A stretch of DNA of 30,562 bases from a virus. The notes beneath the pieces were generated by a model. That model saw only the letters and a list, made by a program, of their open reading frames with translations. It did not search any database and was not told the DNA's origin. The stretch is from the IMG/VR virus record IMGVR_UViG_3300009026_001181, positions 1 through 30,562 of that record. One strand, given 5' to 3'. How positions within the stretch are numbered: the first letter of the stretch is position 1; each line of letters opens with the position of its first letter. The position numbers and the translations under genes were made by a program. Below, piece after piece: positions 22,045 through 29,475 of this stretch.

Positions 22045-24063
22045 ATGATCCTGCAAGACAACGACACAATCATCGAACAGATCGGTGAAGTAAAAGAAGA
22101 AGCACAATTCAAGATGAAGGCAAGCCGCAAGGCATTCCAGATTCTCTCTGACCTATACTCCGATAAACCACTCGCAATCGTGAGGGAGTTGGGTTGCAAT
22201 GCCTCTGATTCCATGACGGCATCTGGTCAATCCGATAAACCATTCCATATCCACTTGCCCAATGCACTTGAACCTTGGTTGACTATCCAAGATTTCGGAA
22301 CTGGTATCTCCCATGAGAACATCTACAACATCTACACAACCTATTTTGAGTCCACAAAGACCAATACAAACTCACAGATTGGTTGCTTGGGACTTGGTAG
22401 CAAATCCCCATTCTGCTACACCGATAACTTCACCATCACCTCCATCCACAATGGGGAGAAACGTATCTACAATGCCTACTTCAATGCGGCAAATATGCCA
22501 ACCATTAGCCTTATGTCTTCTGACAAGACCAAGGATGGTAATGGTGTAGCAATCCAGATTCCAATCAAGGTGAGCAATTTTGCTGATTTCAGTCATGCGG
22601 TCTATAAGGCATTCCGATTCTTTGATGTTAAACCAACCATCTCTGGTGGTAAAATCGATTGGGATGAAATCAAACCAGACTTTACTGGTGCATTCTGGAA
22701 ATCTTATCACAAACTGAATCAATCATTTGCTATCATGGGTGGAGTTACATATCCCATCGAAACATACAAAGTGGATGGTGAACACTACGACATTCTACGC
22801 AAAGCGGGTCTTGTTATTCGATTTGAGATTGGCGAGATTGACTTCACTCCATCACGCGAATCTATCTCCTATTGTGATGACACTATCAAGGCAATCAATG
22901 CCAAGGTAGCACTTGTGAAAAAGGATTTCGTCACCAAGGTAGAGGAAATGGTGAAGGATTCAGACAATCTTCTGGATGCCATGAAAGCATATTATTTGCT
23001 GGAAGGTCAATGGTCTTTCCTCAATTCAAAAATGGTTAAGGGAAAAGTCAAATGGAAAAACATTGATATTTCCAATCCAAGATCAGTCATCAAAGACAAA
23101 GTGAAACTAACGTCTATCTGCAAAAAGCAATGGGGGCGAGGAAAGACAAGCGTTTCGGAATTTGCCGCACTACACAATAATGCCTTGTGGTTCTACGATG
23201 ATCTCAAGCGTGGTGGAGCAATGGCAAGAATTTCGCAAGAAATTCGTATGAGTCAAAATGCCGATATTGCAATCAATTATGTTGATGAGAAGGATATGAT
23301 GACTCTAATCCAATTAGGATTCCCCGCATCAGTATTCCAGTTGGCATCTTCACTCCCTGCTGTTTCAACAATACGCAAGTCATCTGGTGGTGGTGGTGGC
23401 GGTTGTGGGAAACCAAAAGGCGTAGTGGTAGTTTATAGCCTTGGTAGCACCCACAAAGACGCTTGGGACAGCAACGATCACAACCTTGGGGTAGATGCAA
23501 CACCAAAGTATTATATCGTCAAAGAGGGCAATACATTTAAATTCGATGCAGGAACAATAAAAGACGACAAGGGCAAGGATATTATTTCTGTCAAGGATAA
23601 ACATACATACCAAGCGGTTGTCCGATATTTCGGATTGACAGAAAAAGATGTTGCATTGGTAGCCAAACGTAGTGGTGAGTTGCTAGAGGCACTTGGATCA
23701 AAACCATTCAACGAATTAGTTGACAACGAATCAGTCACATACGATTTGGATGTATTGAATGAGGTTTCTCTAATGGATCATTCTGTTATTGACAAAATCT
23801 CGAAACATAGAACCTTCCCCAAGCTATCAGACGAGAATCCTCTCAAGGTATTCATATCCGATTGCGTCAAGAAAAGAAAAGATTCAAAGAAGACAAACAA
23901 TTTATTTTCTTGGATATGCAATATAAAGAACCCAACCACAAAAAAAGAGTTGACATTCCCAAATGCTTTAGTAGAGTTAATGTATCAATCACTCACCAGT
24001 TGGAGAGTGAATGAGCGCATGGTGCTGGAAGCGGCACTTGAGACAGAAAACAAATCCAACTAA
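22045..24063 (+). CDS. rIIA: RIIA-like protein with GHKL ATPase domain
   Basis: The protein has 672 residues (T4 RIIA has 725). ASRKAFQILSDLYSDKPLAI leads into VRELGCNASDSM, the GHKL N-box with E48, N52 and D55. DFGTGIS (83-89) is the G1 box, and GCLGLGSKSPF (113-123) is the G2 lid. This is the RIIA layout. Later features are a Gly stretch, SSGGGGGGCGKPKG (about 450), and a helical C-terminus. In T4, rIIA and rIIB affect lysis inhibition and are needed to escape exclusion by the lambda RexAB system. The molecular mechanism is still unclear. rIIB follows 32 bases downstream, and the pair has its own repeated leader. There is no tag peptide and no late motif. Confidence 0.9.
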   Translation: MILQDNDTIIEQIGEVKEEAQFKMKASRKAFQILSDLYSDKPLAIVRELGCNASDSMTASGQSDKPFHIHLPNALEPWLTIQDFGTGISHENIYNIYTTYFESTKTNTNSQIGCLGLGSKSPFCYTDNFTITSIHNGEKRIYNAYFNAANMPTISLMSSDKTKDGNGVAIQIPIKVSNFADFSHAVYKAFRFFDVKPTISGGKIDWDEIKPDFTGAFWKSYHKLNQSFAIMGGVTYPIETYKVDGEHYDILRKAGLVIRFEIGEIDFTPSRESISYCDDTIKAINAKVALVKKDFVTKVEEMVKDSDNLLDAMKAYYLLEGQWSFLNSKMVKGKVKWKNIDISNPRSVIKDKVKLTSICKKQWGRGKTSVSEFAALHNNALWFYDDLKRGGAMARISQEIRMSQNADIAINYVDEKDMMTLIQLGFPASVFQLASSLPAVSTIRKSSGGGGGGCGKPKGVVVVYSLGSTHKDAWDSNDHNLGVDATPKYYIVKEGNTFKFDAGTIKDDKGKDIISVKDKHTYQAVVRYFGLTEKDVALVAKRSGELLEALGSKPFNELVDNESVTYDLDVLNEVSLMDHSVIDKISKHRTFPKLSDENPLKVFISDCVKKRKDSKKTNNLFSWICNIKNPTTKKELTFPNALVELMYQSLTSWRVNERMVLEAALETENKSN

Positions 24064-24095
24064 AAACCAAACCAAAAATAAATAGAAGTAATAGT

Positions 24096-25034
24096 ATGAG
24101 CAATACAACCACAACACAAGCGGCAGTAACAATTACAGGTAGCGGCAAAGTATGTGCCGTCATCAATGGGCAATCTTACACGATTGCAAACGATCACCCG
24201 AAGTATAAGCAAGTCATTGAGTCGATCAAACAAAAGAATTGGGATTTGTTTGTTGATCTGGTGAACATCACCAAGCAAGTGCAGAACTATGCCTCTGGTG
24301 GAGTATCTATCCAAGATGGTGCAGTCATTTACAATGGTGAAGTGATTCACAACACGCTCACAAATCGCATTGTGAAGTTCATGGGAGAGGGATTGCCATT
24401 TGAACCCCTTGTGAAGTTCATGGAAAACCTCATGCGGAATCCAAGCAAACGTGCGGTCGATGAGTTGTTTGATTTCATGGATGCTGGTGAAATGCCAATT
24501 ACGGAAGATGGACAACTCCTCGCATATAAGAATGTTAGATCGACATATATGGATATTCACTCTGGAACATTCCGTAACCAAGTTGGAGATATTTGTGAGA
24601 TGCCCCGCAATCGTGTATGCGATAACAAAGACCAAACTTGTTCAGCGGGATTGCACTTCTGCTCAATTAACTATCTACCAAACTTTGCAGATAGTAATGG
24701 TGGAAAGACAATGATTGTGAAAATCAATCCCAAGGATTGCATAAGTTTTCCAGTTGATTATGCTAACACCAAGGGTCGTTGTTGCCGATACGAGGTTGTT
24801 GCGGAATATAAAGAGGATTGGAGAAGCAAAATCCAAAAAGGTGAAAGCGGTTGGGATTCATTTCTCTATACTTCGGATGGTGATGAATACGATTCTGATG
24901 AAGAAGATTATGATGATGAAGAGAATAATTATGGTTCATGTTGCGGTAACGGATGCCAGTATGGTGTAAAACCAAGTGGTCAAAAGTTCCACAATGTAAG
25001 GGACAATACTGGTAAGTTCTCTAAAAAGATGTAG
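24096..25034 (+). CDS. rIIB: RIIB-like protein
   Basis: The protein has 312 residues, the length of T4 RIIB. GQSYTIANDHPKY, AVDELFDFMDAGEMPITEDG and LLAYKNVRSTYMDIHSG are RIIB-like. CSAGLHFCSINYLPNFADS and VKINPKDCISFPVDYANTKG followed by RCCRYEVV form the conserved Cys-containing domain of RIIB and related phage proteins. The C-terminus is strongly acidic (SDGDEYDSDEEDYDDEE, about residues 262-278). It works with RIIA, and the two form one unit. AATAAATA lies 11 bases before the ATG and could give extra late expression. Confidence 0.9.
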   Translation: MSNTTTTQAAVTITGSGKVCAVINGQSYTIANDHPKYKQVIESIKQKNWDLFVDLVNITKQVQNYASGGVSIQDGAVIYNGEVIHNTLTNRIVKFMGEGLPFEPLVKFMENLMRNPSKRAVDELFDFMDAGEMPITEDGQLLAYKNVRSTYMDIHSGTFRNQVGDICEMPRNRVCDNKDQTCSAGLHFCSINYLPNFADSNGGKTMIVKINPKDCISFPVDYANTKGRCCRYEVVAEYKEDWRSKIQKGESGWDSFLYTSDGDEYDSDEEDYDDEENNYGSCCGNGCQYGVKPSGQKFHNVRDNTGKFSKKM

Positions 25035-25046
25035 TAGTGGTTGGTA

Positions 25047-25072
25047 GTGGGGAGGGGTGGTTCCCTCCCCAC
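25047..25072 (+). terminator. GC-rich hairpin after rIIB
   Basis: A perfect 10-bp stem, GTGGGGAGGG (25047-25056) with its complement at 25063-25072, 6-base loop, 12 bases after the rIIB stop. No U-tract follows, so it may stop transcription poorly and mainly stabilise the 3' end. Confidence 0.6.
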
Positions 25073-25091
25073 AAATCACTAAAAATAATTG

Positions 25092-25119
25092 TTGACACAA
25101 TCCACAAAATGTATAAGAT
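25092..25119 (+). promoter_or_regulatory. Sigma70-like promoter of the LysM gene
   Basis: TTGACA (25092-25097), 16-base spacer, TAAGAT (25114-25119), about 50 bases before ATG 25169. Confidence 0.55.
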
Positions 25120-25168
25120 GATTGGCGAAGTATAAAACTAAACCCAACACTAAACTTAGAAAACCAAA

Positions 25169-25723
25169 ATGAAAAATATCATTCTAAACAAAATCGCAGA
25201 GATCAAACAAAAGTTCGCAGATGTAGATACTGAAAATGAATTGGAAATTAAAGAGAAGACACTATCATTAAAGGGTGCGGTATATGTAGTGGCAGGATTG
25301 CACGTTGTCGTATTGGTGGGCATCATGTTCTTCTCTTCTGCAACAAAGGCAAGAGCAATCGCCGCCGAGGATAAGAAGTTCTTGGAGAATGCCCCAATAG
25401 TGGGTGTAGAAGAACCAAAGATTGCAACTGGAAATAAAACAGAATCGGAACCAGTAGTGGTTCCAACACCAGAGAAACCAGTAGCAGTTGCCAAACCAAC
25501 CCCAACACCGATTCCCGCATCAATGATTAAGACAAAGGTAGTGGATAAGAATGCACATAATCCAAACTACCCAACCAAGTTGAAAGAGTATGTGGTGAAA
25601 AAAAGTGACAACTTCCACAATATTGCAAAGAAATATAAACTGAATGAAAAGAAATTGCAAGCACTCAACAACATCAAAGACACTAGCAAACTCTCAGTAG
25701 GTCAGAAATTGAAACTGATGTGA
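25169..25723 (+). CDS. Membrane-anchored LysM-domain protein (184 aa)
   Basis: Residues 1-35 are cytoplasmic and charged. Residues about 36-57 form one membrane segment (GAVYVVAGLHVVVLVGIMFF). A linker rich in Pro, Ala and Val follows (VPTPEKPVAVAKPTPTPIPA). Residues about 139-184 are a LysM domain: EYVVKKSDNFHNIAKKYKLN, ALNNI, and LSVGQKLKLM at the end. LysM binds peptidoglycan GlcNAc. The topology would place it on the periplasmic face, tethered to the inner membrane. A phage may use such a protein in lysis control, spanin-like bridging or superinfection exclusion. The choice among these is open. It has its own promoter and ends 9 bases before the next one. Confidence 0.8.
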   Translation: MKNIILNKIAEIKQKFADVDTENELEIKEKTLSLKGAVYVVAGLHVVVLVGIMFFSSATKARAIAAEDKKFLENAPIVGVEEPKIATGNKTESEPVVVPTPEKPVAVAKPTPTPIPASMIKTKVVDKNAHNPNYPTKLKEYVVKKSDNFHNIAKKYKLNEKKLQALNNIKDTSKLSVGQKLKLM

Positions 25724-25731
25724 AAAATATA

Positions 25732-25760
25732 TTGACACTAGGTAAGAGTTGATATATAGT
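25732..25760 (+). promoter_or_regulatory. Sigma70-like promoter of the tRNA/RNA region
   Basis: TTGACA (25732-25737), exact 17-base spacer, TATAGT (25755-25760). It is the best host-type promoter in the window and faces the tRNA cluster. Confidence 0.7.
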
Positions 25761-25770
25761 GATGAGAGTT

Positions 25771-25799
25771 GGTTCCCGATGATCCAGATAAAAAAATCG
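25771..25799 (+). repeat. 29-base structured repeat, copy 1
   Basis: GGTTCCCGATGATCCAGAT then A-rich bases and ATCG. It matches 26348-26376 at 27 of 29 positions. A related CTTGTAAAA...ATTGGAAT element follows each copy at variable distance. Confidence 0.75.
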
Positions 25800-26050
25800 G
25801 AAGCAAGAAACCAGTCTTGTAAAACATTGGAATTGATTTTTGATATTTTGTTTTTGCTGGTTAGGGGAAAGGTGGGATCATTCCTCGTCCTGTAAGTTTC
25901 TAGAAAACGACAAAGGCTTACCCTAATTGGCATATTTTTACCAAGCGCATAAGACCGCAAATCTATCCCGCGAGAGATGACAATGCAATGAGTTGCAAAT
26001 CAACATTTAGTCTCTAAGGAACTTCTCCTGTTGTTAGTGGTAGCAATGTC
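25771..26050 (+). ncRNA. Candidate structured RNA upstream of the tRNAs
   Basis: This gene-free stretch of about 330 bases (25761-26095) has no convincing ORF but several stems: CGAT...ATCG at 25777-25799, TGCAA-TGAG-TTGCA at 25984-25997 nested inside AGAGA (25973-25977)/TCTCT (26011-26015), and a long-range GTTAGGG/CCCTAA-type pairing around 25860 and 25921. The 5' end is repeated at 26348. T4 has two stable small RNAs of unknown role beside its tRNAs; this could be comparable. No known family is recognised. Confidence 0.35.
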
Positions 26051-26095
26051 ACGAAACAAGTGAATGAGAGGTCTTGGTGAATAAATATTTTATAT

Positions 26096-26168
26096 TGCGG
26101 GTTACAATTCTGGCGAATTGGAATGTCTCATAAGCATTTTTAGGTGGATTCGATTTCCACACCCGCTA
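26096..26168 (+). tRNA. tRNA-Met (CAU)
   Basis: The 73-base cloverleaf has D stem CAAT/ATTG, anticodon stem AATGT/GCATT with loop CTCATAA (anticodon CAT), and T stem GTGGA/TCCAC with loop TTCGATT. The acceptor pairs 2-7 with 66-71, while the outermost 1-72 is T-T. An unpaired 1-72 recalls initiator tRNA, but the three G-C pairs of an initiator anticodon stem are absent. Elongator Met or an Ile tRNA with modified C34 are alternatives. CCA is not encoded. Confidence 0.85.
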
Positions 26169-26177
26169 ATTTTAGTA

Positions 26178-26249
26178 TGGTATGTAGCTCAAATGCAAGA
26201 GTCCTACATTGTAGGTAGGAGGTTATGGGTTAAAGTCCCATCATACCAG
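26178..26249 (+). tRNA. tRNA-Thr (UGU)
   Basis: Acceptor TGGTATG/CATACCA is perfect. Anticodon stem CCTAC/GTAGG with loop ATTGTAG (anticodon TGT), T stem ATGGG/CCCAT. The D arm is slightly unusual (loop without GG, base 26 apparently missing; 72 bases). CCA is not encoded. Confidence 0.82.
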
Positions 26250-26255
26250 AAAAAC

Positions 26256-26331
26256 TGATGCGTAGCACAGAGGTAGTTGCATCCGCCTGTTAAGCGGAAT
26301 GTCGTTGGTTCGATCCCAACCGCATCAGCCA
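26256..26331 (+). tRNA. tRNA-Asn (GUU)
   Basis: Acceptor TGATGCG/CGCATCA is perfect. D loop AGAGGTAG, anticodon stem TCCGC/GCGGA with loop CTGTTAA (anticodon GTT), T stem GTTGG/CCAAC, discriminator G. CCA follows at 26329-26331, the only encoded CCA in the cluster. Confidence 0.93.
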
Positions 26332-26347
26332 AATTTAGATTGAAAAA

Positions 26348-26376
26348 GGTTCTCGATGATCCAGATGAAAAAATCG
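26348..26376 (+). repeat. 29-base structured repeat, copy 2
   Basis: Second copy of 25771-25799. One of the two differences turns the C-G pair next to the CGAT/ATCG stem into T-A together with a change on the other side just outside the repeat, so pairing is kept. Confidence 0.75.
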
Positions 26377-26503
26377 AAAAATAGTTCTTGCTATTGTTAG
26401 TGAAAGCAGATAATATATTGGGAGTAATGAAGGTTACCCAAACCTTGTAAAAATAATTGGAATATATTTTTGAAAGAATAGGTAGAGAAAATAATTTACA
26501 TTA

Positions 26504-26588
26504 GCTGATGTGGCGGAACTGGTTATACGCAACAGACTTAAAATCTGTCGCCCATTTGGGCATGAGGATTCGACTTCCTCCATCAGCA
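26504..26588 (+). tRNA. tRNA-Leu (UAA)
   Basis: Acceptor GCTGATG/CATCAGC is perfect. Anticodon stem ACAGA/TCTGT with loop CTTAAAA (anticodon TAA). A long variable arm has stem GCCC/GGGC, as expected for Leu. T stem GAGGA/TCCTC, discriminator A. CCA is not encoded. 85 bases. Confidence 0.94.
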
Positions 26589-26599
26589 CTTTTTAAATT

Positions 26600-26951
26600 G
26601 GGGGAGTAGCTTAATGGTTAAAGCAGTTAAAAAAAGCTGGCTGTTTCGTATCGTGAGATACGTTGATTGCAATACTGATAGATGCGGCTCATAGTATTGT
26701 GACCATAAGGAGTGATCCTTATTGGAAAACTGGATGAACTCAAAGAAAGCCTATGAATAATAGGTCAACATTGAGCCAAGCCAAGAATACATTCTTGGAA
26801 GGTGCAGAGACTACTTGAGAGGTATAGTCCTCTTAATAACAAGATTAAGCGTCCAGCAACTCTTAAATGAGTTGAAGATATAGTCCATGAAGTATGGTAA
26901 CATACACAAACATAAACTGATTGAGTGTCGGTTCGATCCCGACCTCCCCCA
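26600..26951 (+). tRNA. Intron-split tRNA-like gene, anticodon not resolved
   Basis: The 5' part has GGGGGAG, TA and a good D arm GCTT-AATGGTTA-AAGC. The 3' part has T arm GTCGG-TTCGATC-CCGAC, then CTCCCCC (perfect acceptor) and A. Between them lies a group I intron. With the best splice sites (after 26628 and after 26919) only about 61 bases remain, some 12 short of a tRNA, and no canonical anticodon arm forms. Either a splice site is misplaced or the gene is degenerate. CCA is not encoded. Confidence 0.6.
26629..26919 (+). other. Group I intron (about 291 bases, no ORF)
   Basis: P1 pairs the 5' exon end AAGCAGTT (26621-26628) with GGCTGTTT (26639-26646), 8 pairs with U-G at the splice site. 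P2 is CGTATC-GTGA-GATACG (26647-26662). Element R is TGCAGAGACTAC (26803-26814) and element S is AAGATATAGTCC (26875-26886), joined by P7 pairing GACTA/TAGTC. P9 is GTATG-GTAA-CATAC (26892-26905). The likely terminal G is at 26919. R and S are near-consensus for self-splicing group I introns such as T4 td. The 3' boundary is the least certain part. Confidence 0.88.
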
Positions 26952-26971
26952 CTTAAAATACTAATAATCAA

Positions 26972-27044
26972 GTCCCTGTGATGTAATCGGATAGCATAAG
27001 GCTCTTCTAAAGCCTTCGACCAGATTCAAGTTCTGGCAGGGACA
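26972..27044 (+). tRNA. tRNA-Arg (UCU)
   Basis: Acceptor GTCCCTG/CAGGGAC is perfect. D stem ATG/CAT with GG in the loop, anticodon stem AGGCT/AGCCT with loop CTTCTAA (anticodon TCT), T stem CCAGA/TCTGG, discriminator A. CCA is not encoded. It reads AGA, a codon common in this AT-rich genome. Confidence 0.93.
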
Positions 27045-27099
27045 TTATTTTAATTTTCCGTTATTGTATGAAATAATGGTTGAGAAATTTCTTCAATAG

Positions 27100-27107
27100 A
27101 CTAAATA
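27100..27107 (+). promoter_or_regulatory. Late-promoter-like motif ACTAAATA
   Basis: Lies 5 bases before ATG 27113, the same spacing as at the tagged genes. Two mismatches to the consensus. Confidence 0.4.
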
Positions 27108-27112
27108 ATTAT

Positions 27113-28273
27113 ATGGATAAACTTAAACTAATCGAACTGGTAGATTCTGGTATGACTCAAAGAGAAATATCAGAACAAATGAATTGCTCACAAACCAATA
27201 TAAAATATTGGATGAAAAAATATAATTTAAAAAGTAAAAACTTCCAAATTGGCGAAAAGAATTTTTATTCAAGTGATAGATTTTTAGAAAAAGAAAAAAA
27301 TAATTTAAATTGGAATTTCAATGATATTCAAAAATCTTATGATTCTGGATTGAGTTGGAGAGAAGTTAGTAAAATACAAAATATCTCACCCGCGAGCATT
27401 TTCAATAAAATAAGTCAAGGTTTTTTGAAAAGTAGAAATTTATCAGAATCAGCTAAATTAAAAAGAATCAATAATCAATACAAACATACGGAAGAAACTA
27501 AAAAGAAAATATCAGAAGCAAGAAAAAAATGGTTGACTGAAAATCCAGACAAACACCCTTGGCAAAATAAATCATTTGTCCATTCATCAATACCATGTGA
27601 AAAATTTAAATCCTTTCTAAGAGAACAAAAAATAGATTTTATAGAAGAATTTATGCCTCTTGTTCATATAGGTAGATTTTTTAGAATTGACATTGCATTT
27701 CCAGATAAAAAAATTGGGATAGAAGTGAATGGTAATCAACACTATGAATCAAACGGAGAATTAAAACCATATTACAAAAATAGAGAATCTCTTTTAGAAG
27801 AACATGGTTGGATTACATATCAAATTCATCATACAGGTTGTTTCAATATGGAAAAATTGTCAGAATTTATGGAACAGATCAAAAATAGTGAAAAGAAAAT
27901 TGAATTTGATTATTTCAATTATGTTCCAAGAGAAAAGAAGAAGTATTTCTGTTCATGTGGAAATACGATAACGAATAAAGCAAAAAAATGTGAGTCTTGC
28001 GCTCGTTTGGATATGCGAAAGGTTAAAAACAGACCTTCAAAAAATGAATTAAAAAAACTCATTTGGGAAAAACCTATTACTGAATTGGGTAAAATATTTG
28101 GAGTTTCCGACAATGCTGTTAGGAAATGGTGTAAAGCATACGGAATAACGAATTTACCATCACGATCATTTCGAGCGAAAGAATATGCCAAAAAAACAAA
28201 AACCCAATTCAAAAGAAATTCTAAAATACCTCAAATTCCTAAAATCCATTCGCAAAAAACCAATTTCAAATGA
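27113..28273 (+). CDS. Vsr-like (PD-(D/E)xK) homing-type endonuclease
   Basis: The protein has 386 residues from ATG 27113; an upstream TTG at 27080 is less likely. Domains in order are an N-terminal HTH (MDKLKLIELVDSGMTQREIS), a second HTH-like unit (about 60-95), a NUMOD3-like segment (HTEETKKKISEARKKW), and a nuclease core with RFFRIDIAFPDKKIGIEVNG then NQHYE and HGWITYQIHHTGCF, the Vsr/EDxHD pattern of PD-(D/E)xK nucleases. A zinc ribbon (CSCG...CESC) and a last HTH (FGVSDNAVRKWCKAYGI) follow. Such proteins cut at a specific site and spread themselves or a neighbouring intron. It starts only 69 bases after the tRNA cluster. Confidence 0.82.
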   Translation: MDKLKLIELVDSGMTQREISEQMNCSQTNIKYWMKKYNLKSKNFQIGEKNFYSSDRFLEKEKNNLNWNFNDIQKSYDSGLSWREVSKIQNISPASIFNKISQGFLKSRNLSESAKLKRINNQYKHTEETKKKISEARKKWLTENPDKHPWQNKSFVHSSIPCEKFKSFLREQKIDFIEEFMPLVHIGRFFRIDIAFPDKKIGIEVNGNQHYESNGELKPYYKNRESLLEEHGWITYQIHHTGCFNMEKLSEFMEQIKNSEKKIEFDYFNYVPREKKKYFCSCGNTITNKAKKCESCARLDMRKVKNRPSKNELKKLIWEKPITELGKIFGVSDNAVRKWCKAYGITNLPSRSFRAKEYAKKTKTQFKRNSKIPQIPKIHSQKTNFK

Positions 28274-28449
28274 AAATACTACAACCCAAAAAACCACAAA
28301 ATGATCTTGAAATCCTAATCAAGAGGTATGAACTTCTGATTAAAAACAAAAGGGAAATACTAAAAACCAATCAGAATGGAATCGTTGAGAGTTTAGTATC
28401 GGCATACGAAAAAATCGTTCAAGACTTGAAGAATGTTTTAAAAAAGTAG
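28270..28449 (+). CDS. Small hypothetical protein (59 aa)
   Basis: ATG 28270 overlaps the endonuclease stop (ATGA), so it is translationally coupled. The protein begins MKILQPKKPQNDLEILIKRY and is highly charged and helical, ending DLKNVLKK. It has the look of a small nucleic-acid-binding or coiled-coil protein. No family is recognised. Confidence 0.6.
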   Translation: MKILQPKKPQNDLEILIKRYELLIKNKREILKTNQNGIVESLVSAYEKIVQDLKNVLKK

Positions 28450-28478
28450 TTGACACAATCATGGGGAGTTGATATTCT
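28450..28478 (+). promoter_or_regulatory. Sigma70-like promoter of the glycosylase gene chain
   Basis: TTGACA (28450-28455), 17-base spacer, TATTCT (28473-28478), 24 bases before ATG 28502. The -35 begins on the base after the preceding stop codon. Confidence 0.62.
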
Positions 28479-28501
28479 CCATACTCCAATCACCACTACC
28501 T

Positions 28502-29068
28502 ATGATCAACCCAAGCAAAATCACTAACTACAATCGCACAGAGGAAGAACTGGAAGAGTTCCTTTTATTTTGCATAATGGTCGCAGGAAAATCTGCATTG
28601 CAGACCGCAAAGAAACTGGATGTGTTCCTAAAATTTGCTGGCAATGCGAAGTCACCACTTGATACAATTATTGACAGGGACAAGAGATCGTGCTTGGTCT
28701 ATGTAATGAGTATGTGCAAACTTGGTCAGTATGATAGGTTGGAGAAAGCATTCAAGGGAATCATTCAATTTAAAAACAGATTGAAAAGTGTTACCATTGA
28801 GGAATTGGAAAGTGTTCATGGTATCTCTAGTAAAACTTCTAGGTTCTTTCTTTTACACTCTCGCCCCAATCAACGAATAGTGGTATTAGATACCCATTTA
28901 TTAGCCCACATGAGAGAAGACTTGGGAATTATTGCACCAAAAGCAACACCAGATCGAAAAAAATACTTAGAATTGGAACAAAAACTCTTGGGGGTCATTG
29001 ATGAGAGTGGAAAGACCTTTGCGGAATATGACTTGGATGTTTGGAAAAAAAGATCAAATAATGATTGA
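28502..29068 (+). CDS. HhH-GPD DNA glycosylase-like protein (188 aa)
   Basis: I use ATG 28502 (MINPSKITNYNRTEEELEEF), since an upstream TTG would fall on the -10 element. The helix-hairpin-helix ELESVHGISSKTSRFFLLHS (101-120) is followed by RIVVLDTHLLA with Asp130, matching the HhH-GPD core of endonuclease III-like base excision enzymes (VDTH in that family). There is no iron-sulfur Cys cluster. The helical N-terminal half fits the six-helix domain. The probable role is removal of a damaged or modified base from DNA. A non-catalytic DNA-binding role is possible because the Lys of bifunctional enzymes is not evident. Confidence 0.68.
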   Translation: MINPSKITNYNRTEEELEEFLLFCIMVAGKSALQTAKKLDVFLKFAGNAKSPLDTIIDRDKRSCLVYVMSMCKLGQYDRLEKAFKGIIQFKNRLKSVTIEELESVHGISSKTSRFFLLHSRPNQRIVVLDTHLLAHMREDLGIIAPKATPDRKKYLELEQKLLGVIDESGKTFAEYDLDVWKKRSNND

Positions 29069-29201
29069 CAAACCTAAAAAAATAAACTATCCTATGACCT
29101 CAAATACAAAAAAGTCTTGCAAGACCAAGACAATTAAACCCAAACCACAACAGATAAAAACAGAAGTAAAAAAACCAATCTACGAACCATACGAACTATG
29201 A
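29061..29201 (+). CDS. Small basic protein (46 aa)
   Basis: Starts 8 bases before the end of the glycosylase gene (ATG 29061, TGA 29066-29068). MIDKPKKINYPMTSNTKKSC, then many Lys, Thr and Pro residues, ending YEPYEL. It is very basic and probably disordered. It is retained here because it is one link of a chain of overlapping starts. Function unknown. Confidence 0.5.
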   Translation: MIDKPKKINYPMTSNTKKSCKTKTIKPKPQQIKTEVKKPIYEPYEL

Positions 29202-29317
29202 GAACAATATTCTTTGAAAAATTATTTGATAGCATTTTTCTCTTGCTATTCTTTGGAATTGCTGTATCATATTTTGTGATGATGACAGACGTAATCCTAA
29301 CTTATATTCACCGATGA
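29198..29317 (+). CDS. Small membrane protein (39 aa)
   Basis: ATG 29198 overlaps the previous stop (ATGA). After MRTIFFEKLFDS a single hydrophobic stretch follows (IFLLLFFGIAVSYFVMM, about 13-29), then a short tail to IHR. One membrane segment. Possible roles in lysis timing or membrane modification; no family recognised. Confidence 0.52.
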   Translation: MRTIFFEKLFDSIFLLLFFGIAVSYFVMMTDVILTYIHR

Positions 29318-29475
29318 AATACATTGACGTTGGAGTTGAATTTGCTATGATGGTAATATATTTCCTATGGTTTTTCGTAGGAATCCATGCACTCATGGTT
29401 GTGCTATTAACTATCAAGGCACTCTCACTATACTTCTTCAACTATCAAATCATTATTTTCGGAATACCACTATGA
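29314..29475 (+). CDS. Small membrane protein (53 aa)
   Basis: ATG 29314 overlaps the previous stop (ATGA). MKYIDVGVEFAMM is followed by hydrophobic VIYFLWFFVGIHALMVVLLT and a further apolar C-terminus ending IIIFGIPL. One or two membrane segments. It forms a pair with the preceding small membrane protein, an arrangement seen in phage lysis accessory genes, but no direct evidence links it to lysis. Confidence 0.52.
   Translation: MKYIDVGVEFAMMVIYFLWFFVGIHALMVVLLTIKALSLYFFNYQIIIFGIPL

Noticed and set aside
22372-22722. Open frame of 116 codons on the minus strand inside rIIA
   Set aside because: It is antisense to an intact, well-recognised gene, has no promoter or known motif, and arises from the codon pattern of rIIA.
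25694-25960. 88-codon minus-strand frame over the RNA region
   Set aside because: It overlaps a host-type promoter and structured repeats on the other strand and matches no family.
26292-26306. Lys (UUU) or other reading of the third tRNA
   Set aside because: The loop CTGTTAA within a perfect stem and the G discriminator fit Asn (GUU) without adjustment.
26600-26951. tmRNA
   Set aside because: A tRNA-like molecule without an anticodon arm suggested tmRNA, but the D arm is a normal tRNA type, there is no tag-peptide reading frame, and the insert has clear group I intron R and S elements.
26765-26971. 68-codon minus-strand frame
   Set aside because: It is antisense to the group I intron and tRNA and is explained by them.
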